Positions 61,408 to 64,000 of a stretch of 64,000 bases of DNA are shown piece by piece. The position numbers were made by a program, and so were the translations under genes. Positions within the stretch are counted from its first letter, which is position 1, and each line of letters opens with the position of its first letter. Source of the stretch: Pseudomonas fluorescens (GTDB lineage: Bacteria > Pseudomonadota > Gammaproteobacteria > Pseudomonadales > Pseudomonadaceae); NCBI RefSeq assembly GCF_019212185.1, contig NZ_CP078138.1, forward strand, positions 4,260,501 through 4,324,500. The letters run 5' to 3'. The notes under the pieces are model-generated. The model saw nothing but the letters and a program-made list of their open reading frames with translations, made no database searches and was not told the DNA's origin.

Positions 61408-63165
61408 ATGCGCGAAGCTCAACACCAGACCTTCACCACCCACGACGGTGTCCAACTGTTTTACCGCCATTGGCCGGGCAGCACGCCAGCGGGCGAACCT
61501 CGCCAGGCCGTACTGCTGTTTCACCGTGGGCACGAACATTCGGAGCGGATCGCCCATTTGGTGGACGAACTGGATTTACCTCATCTCGATTTTTTTGCCT
61601 GGGACGCCCGTGGTCACGGCCTGTCACCGGGCGAACGGGGTGACAGCCCGAGCTTTGCCACCAGCGTGCGCGACGTGCAAACGTTCTGCGATCATTTACA
61701 GAGCCACTACCAGATCGATGAATCGGACATTGCGGTGATTGCCCAGAGCGTTGGCGCAGTAATCGTCGCCACCTGGGTGCACGATTACGCGCCACGCATT
61801 CGCTCACTGGTGCTCGCCTCCCCGGCATTCAAGGTCAAGCTCTACGTGCCGTTTGCGCGCAAGGGCCTGGGGCTGATGCGTCGGTTTCGCGGCAACTTCT
61901 TCGTTAACAGCTACGTCAAGGCGCGCTTTCTCAGCCATGACCCAGAGCGAGTCGCCTCCTATGACAGTGACCCACTGATCACCAAGGCCATTTCCGTCAA
62001 CGTGCTGCTTGGTCTATATGAGGCCGCCGAACGAGTGGTGGCCGATGCCCAGGCGATTCAGGTACCGACCCAACTGCTGATTTCCGCCGCCGACTTCGTG
62101 GTGCATCGAAAACCACAGGAACAATTCTTCGAGCGCCTGGGCAGCCTGCACAAGGAAAAACACCTGCTGCCCGGCTTCTTCCACGACACCCTTGGCGAAA
62201 AAAATCGTGCTCACGCTGTGGCCAGTGCCCGACGGTTTATCCTGCAGAACTTCGCCCACGCACCGGCGCGCCCTTCGCTGCTGGAGGCCGACCGCCTGGG
62301 CCTGACCTGCGCCGAGTCCGAATCACTCGCCGCGCCACTGCCACATAACTCTCTGCGTGACCTGTACTGGCGCATGACTCGCGCCAGCATGCGTATGGGC
62401 AGTCGCCTATCGACCGGGGTCAAGCTGGGGTTCGACACCGGTTTCGACTCCGGCAGCACCCTGGATTATGTCTATCGCAATACCCCAAGCGGCACCTCTG
62501 CAATCGGGCGCATGATCGATCGTAACTACCTCGATTCCATCGGCTGGCGCGGCATCCGCCAGCGCAAACTGCACGTCGAAGAACTGCTGCGCCTGGCCAT
62601 GACGCACCTGCGCGAACAAGGACGTGAAGTGCGCATCGTCGATATCGCTGCCGGTCACGGGCGCTACATTCTCGAAGCCCTGCAAGGTGTCAACCCGCTG
62701 CCCGAAACCATTCTTCTGCGTGACTACAGCGACATCAACGTGCGCGACGGCAGTGCGTTGATCCGCGAGAAGGGCCTGGAACACATTGCCCGTTTTATCA
62801 AAGGCAATGCCTTTGACCGCGACGATCTTGCCGCGCTTGAACCCAAACCCACTCTGGCCGTGGTCTCAGGCCTGTACGAATTGTTCGCCGACAATCAGAT
62901 GGTCAGCGACTCGCTGGCCGGGTTGGCCGCCGCCGTGGAACCCGGAGCCTACCTGATCTACACCGGCCAACCCTGGCACCCGCAACTGGAGTTGATTGCC
63001 CGCGCACTCACCAGCCACCGCGAAGGCCAGGCCTGGGTCATGCGCCGGCGCAGTCAGGCAGAAATGGACCAACTGGTGGAAGCGGCCGGCTTCCGCAGGA
63101 TCAGCCTGCGCGTCGATGAATGGGGGATTTTCAGCGTCAGCCTCGCGCAACGGGTGACTGAATGA
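61408..63165 (+). CDS. Alpha/beta hydrolase fused to SAM methyltransferase, YnbC-like
   Basis: 585 residues, the length of E. coli YnbC. N-terminal hydrolase (about 1-300; HRGHEHSERI, nucleophile Ser in IAQSVGAVI, Asp in ISAADFVVH, His in GFFHDTLGE) and C-terminal methyltransferase (about 400-580; motif I VRIVDIAAGHGRYILEAL). Probably acts on a lipid head group or acyl chain made with YnbA. AAGGAAG precedes the ATG; the stop overlaps the next start in ATGA. Confidence 0.88.
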   Translation: MREAQHQTFTTHDGVQLFYRHWPGSTPAGEPRQAVLLFHRGHEHSERIAHLVDELDLPHLDFFAWDARGHGLSPGERGDSPSFATSVRDVQTFCDHLQSHYQIDESDIAVIAQSVGAVIVATWVHDYAPRIRSLVLASPAFKVKLYVPFARKGLGLMRRFRGNFFVNSYVKARFLSHDPERVASYDSDPLITKAISVNVLLGLYEAAERVVADAQAIQVPTQLLISAADFVVHRKPQEQFFERLGSLHKEKHLLPGFFHDTLGEKNRAHAVASARRFILQNFAHAPARPSLLEADRLGLTCAESESLAAPLPHNSLRDLYWRMTRASMRMGSRLSTGVKLGFDTGFDSGSTLDYVYRNTPSGTSAIGRMIDRNYLDSIGWRGIRQRKLHVEELLRLAMTHLREQGREVRIVDIAAGHGRYILEALQGVNPLPETILLRDYSDINVRDGSALIREKGLEHIARFIKGNAFDRDDLAALEPKPTLAVVSGLYELFADNQMVSDSLAGLAAAVEPGAYLIYTGQPWHPQLELIARALTSHREGQAWVMRRRSQAEMDQLVEAAGFRRISLRVDEWGIFSVSLAQRVTE

Positions 63166-64000
63166 ATCAAGCCGTAAATATGTCCCGCGAGCCCGGCCTG
63201 TTGAAACCGGCGCTGTTGTGGTTATTGCTGTTGGCACCGACATTCTTCGCCACCTACGGCTTCGCTACCTGGGTCACCACTCAGCGCAGTGACGTCGGAA
63301 CCCTGGTGTTCGATTGGGAAAATCAGTTGCCATTCTGGGCCTGGACAATCGTGCCTTATTGGTCGATCGACCTGCTGTACGGCCTGTCCCTGTTGCTGCC
63401 CAACAGTCGTGCCGAACTCAAGCGCCACGCTCTACGCCTACTGACCGCGCAACTGATCGCGGTCAGTTGCTTCCTGCTCTGGCCGTTACGCTTCACCTTT
63501 GCCCGCCCCGAACTGGACGGGGTGTTCGGCTGGTTGTTCGACGTACTGGCCGGCTTCGACAAGCCCTTCAATCAGGCGCCGTCGCTGCACATCGCCCTGC
63601 TGGTGGTGCTCTGGACCTGTTATCAGCGACACCTGCAAGGGATCTGGCGTGGTCTGATGCACCTGTGGTTCGGTCTGATCGGCATCTCTGTCCTGACCAC
63701 TTATCAACACCACTTCATCGACTTGCCTACCGGCGTGCTGCTTGGCTGCCTGTGCGTCTGGCTGTGGCCGCTGGATCGGTCCACCCCCTTGACCAATGCG
63801 CGTCTAACCTGCGACCGCAAGCGCTGGAAGTTGGCGCTGTGCTACGCCGTGGGCGCACTTATCGCCAGTCTTCTGGCGTTCGGCTTCAAGGGTGGCTGGC
63901 TGTGGTGGTTGTGGCCGGCAACCGCCTTGCTGCTGGTCGCACTGAATTACGCATTGCTGGACACCGGCGGCTTTCAGAAAGGCGCCGACGGCCACCTTTC
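63162..64000 (+). CDS. PAP2-family phosphatase, YnbD-like (3' end outside window)
   Basis: About 279 residues are visible, with several membrane helices and the phosphatase motifs QAPSLHIALL (motif 2) and YQHHFIDLPTG (motif 3). In YnbD-type proteins a dual-specificity phosphatase domain follows the membrane part; here that would lie beyond the window. Coupled to the preceding gene by a 4-base overlap. Confidence 0.85.
   Translation, partial: MNQAVNMSREPGLLKPALLWLLLLAPTFFATYGFATWVTTQRSDVGTLVFDWENQLPFWAWTIVPYWSIDLLYGLSLLLPNSRAELKRHALRLLTAQLIAVSCFLLWPLRFTFARPELDGVFGWLFDVLAGFDKPFNQAPSLHIALLVVLWTCYQRHLQGIWRGLMHLWFGLIGISVLTTYQHHFIDLPTGVLLGCLCVWLWPLDRSTPLTNARLTCDRKRWKLALCYAVGALIASLLAFGFKGGWLWWLWPATALLLVALNYALLDTGGFQKGADGHL

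Overview
The window looks like a chromosomal segment of a fluorescent-group Pseudomonas. The grounds are high GC coding sequence throughout, the gene order leuC-leuD-leuB-asd-usg-fimV-truA-trpF-accD-folC-dedD-cvpA-purF-metZ, and several copies of the GAGCCTGCTCGC type REP/REPIN palindrome common in P. fluorescens genomes. No phage, insertion sequence, plasmid or CRISPR signal was seen.

Layout. (1) 1-4.1 kb is accessory and partly decayed: the 3' end of a multicopper oxidase with an added Ig-like tail, a membrane protein, a secreted Gly-rich protein with an 11-residue Ala/Arg/Asp repeat, and remnants of an arylsulfatase and an outer-membrane protein. (2) 4.1-8 kb: DyP-type peroxidase, an AraC-type regulator divergent from a SphA/MetA-like outer-membrane protein, and two small proteins. 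(3) 8-18.9 kb is the most interesting block: on the minus strand a second multicopper oxidase, a SCO1-cytochrome c fusion, a sensor kinase and a sigma-54 response regulator, preceded by a paralogous sensor kinase; divergent from it is a curli pair (csgB and an unusually long csgA). The kinase pair plus one sigma-54 regulator resembles MnxS1/MnxS2/MnxR of Mn(II)-oxidising P. putida GB-1. Good sigma-54 -24/-12 sequences lie in front of both the oxidase operon and the curli genes, so one regulator may drive both. (4) 19.3-36.6 kb is a complete phenylacetate catabolism island: feaR, paaX, paaY, paaFGHIJK, paaABCDE, a DUF485 protein, the permease paaL and paaZ. Candidate PaaX operators (paired GTATC-containing arms) overlap the promoters. 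Two near-identical REPINs flank paaABCDE. (5) 36.7-37.4 kb: one tRNA-Val and three tandem identical tRNA-Asp genes, minus strand. (6) 37.5-56.2 kb: housekeeping biosynthesis genes on the minus strand. (7) 56.3-64 kb, plus strand: a LysR regulator divergent from leuC, a five-PAS GGDEF-EAL protein, and the start of an operon like E. coli ynbA-ynbC-ynbD (CDP-alcohol phosphotransferase, hydrolase-methyltransferase fusion, PAP2 phosphatase cut by the window end).

How it works together. Phenylacetate is imported by PaaL, activated by PaaK, epoxidised by PaaABCDE, isomerised by PaaG, opened by PaaZ and beta-oxidised by PaaF/H/J to acetyl-CoA and succinyl-CoA, under PaaX with PaaY. The oxidase-kinase-curli block reads as a surface/extracellular oxidation and matrix module. 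Gene identities come from reading the translations; no database search was run.
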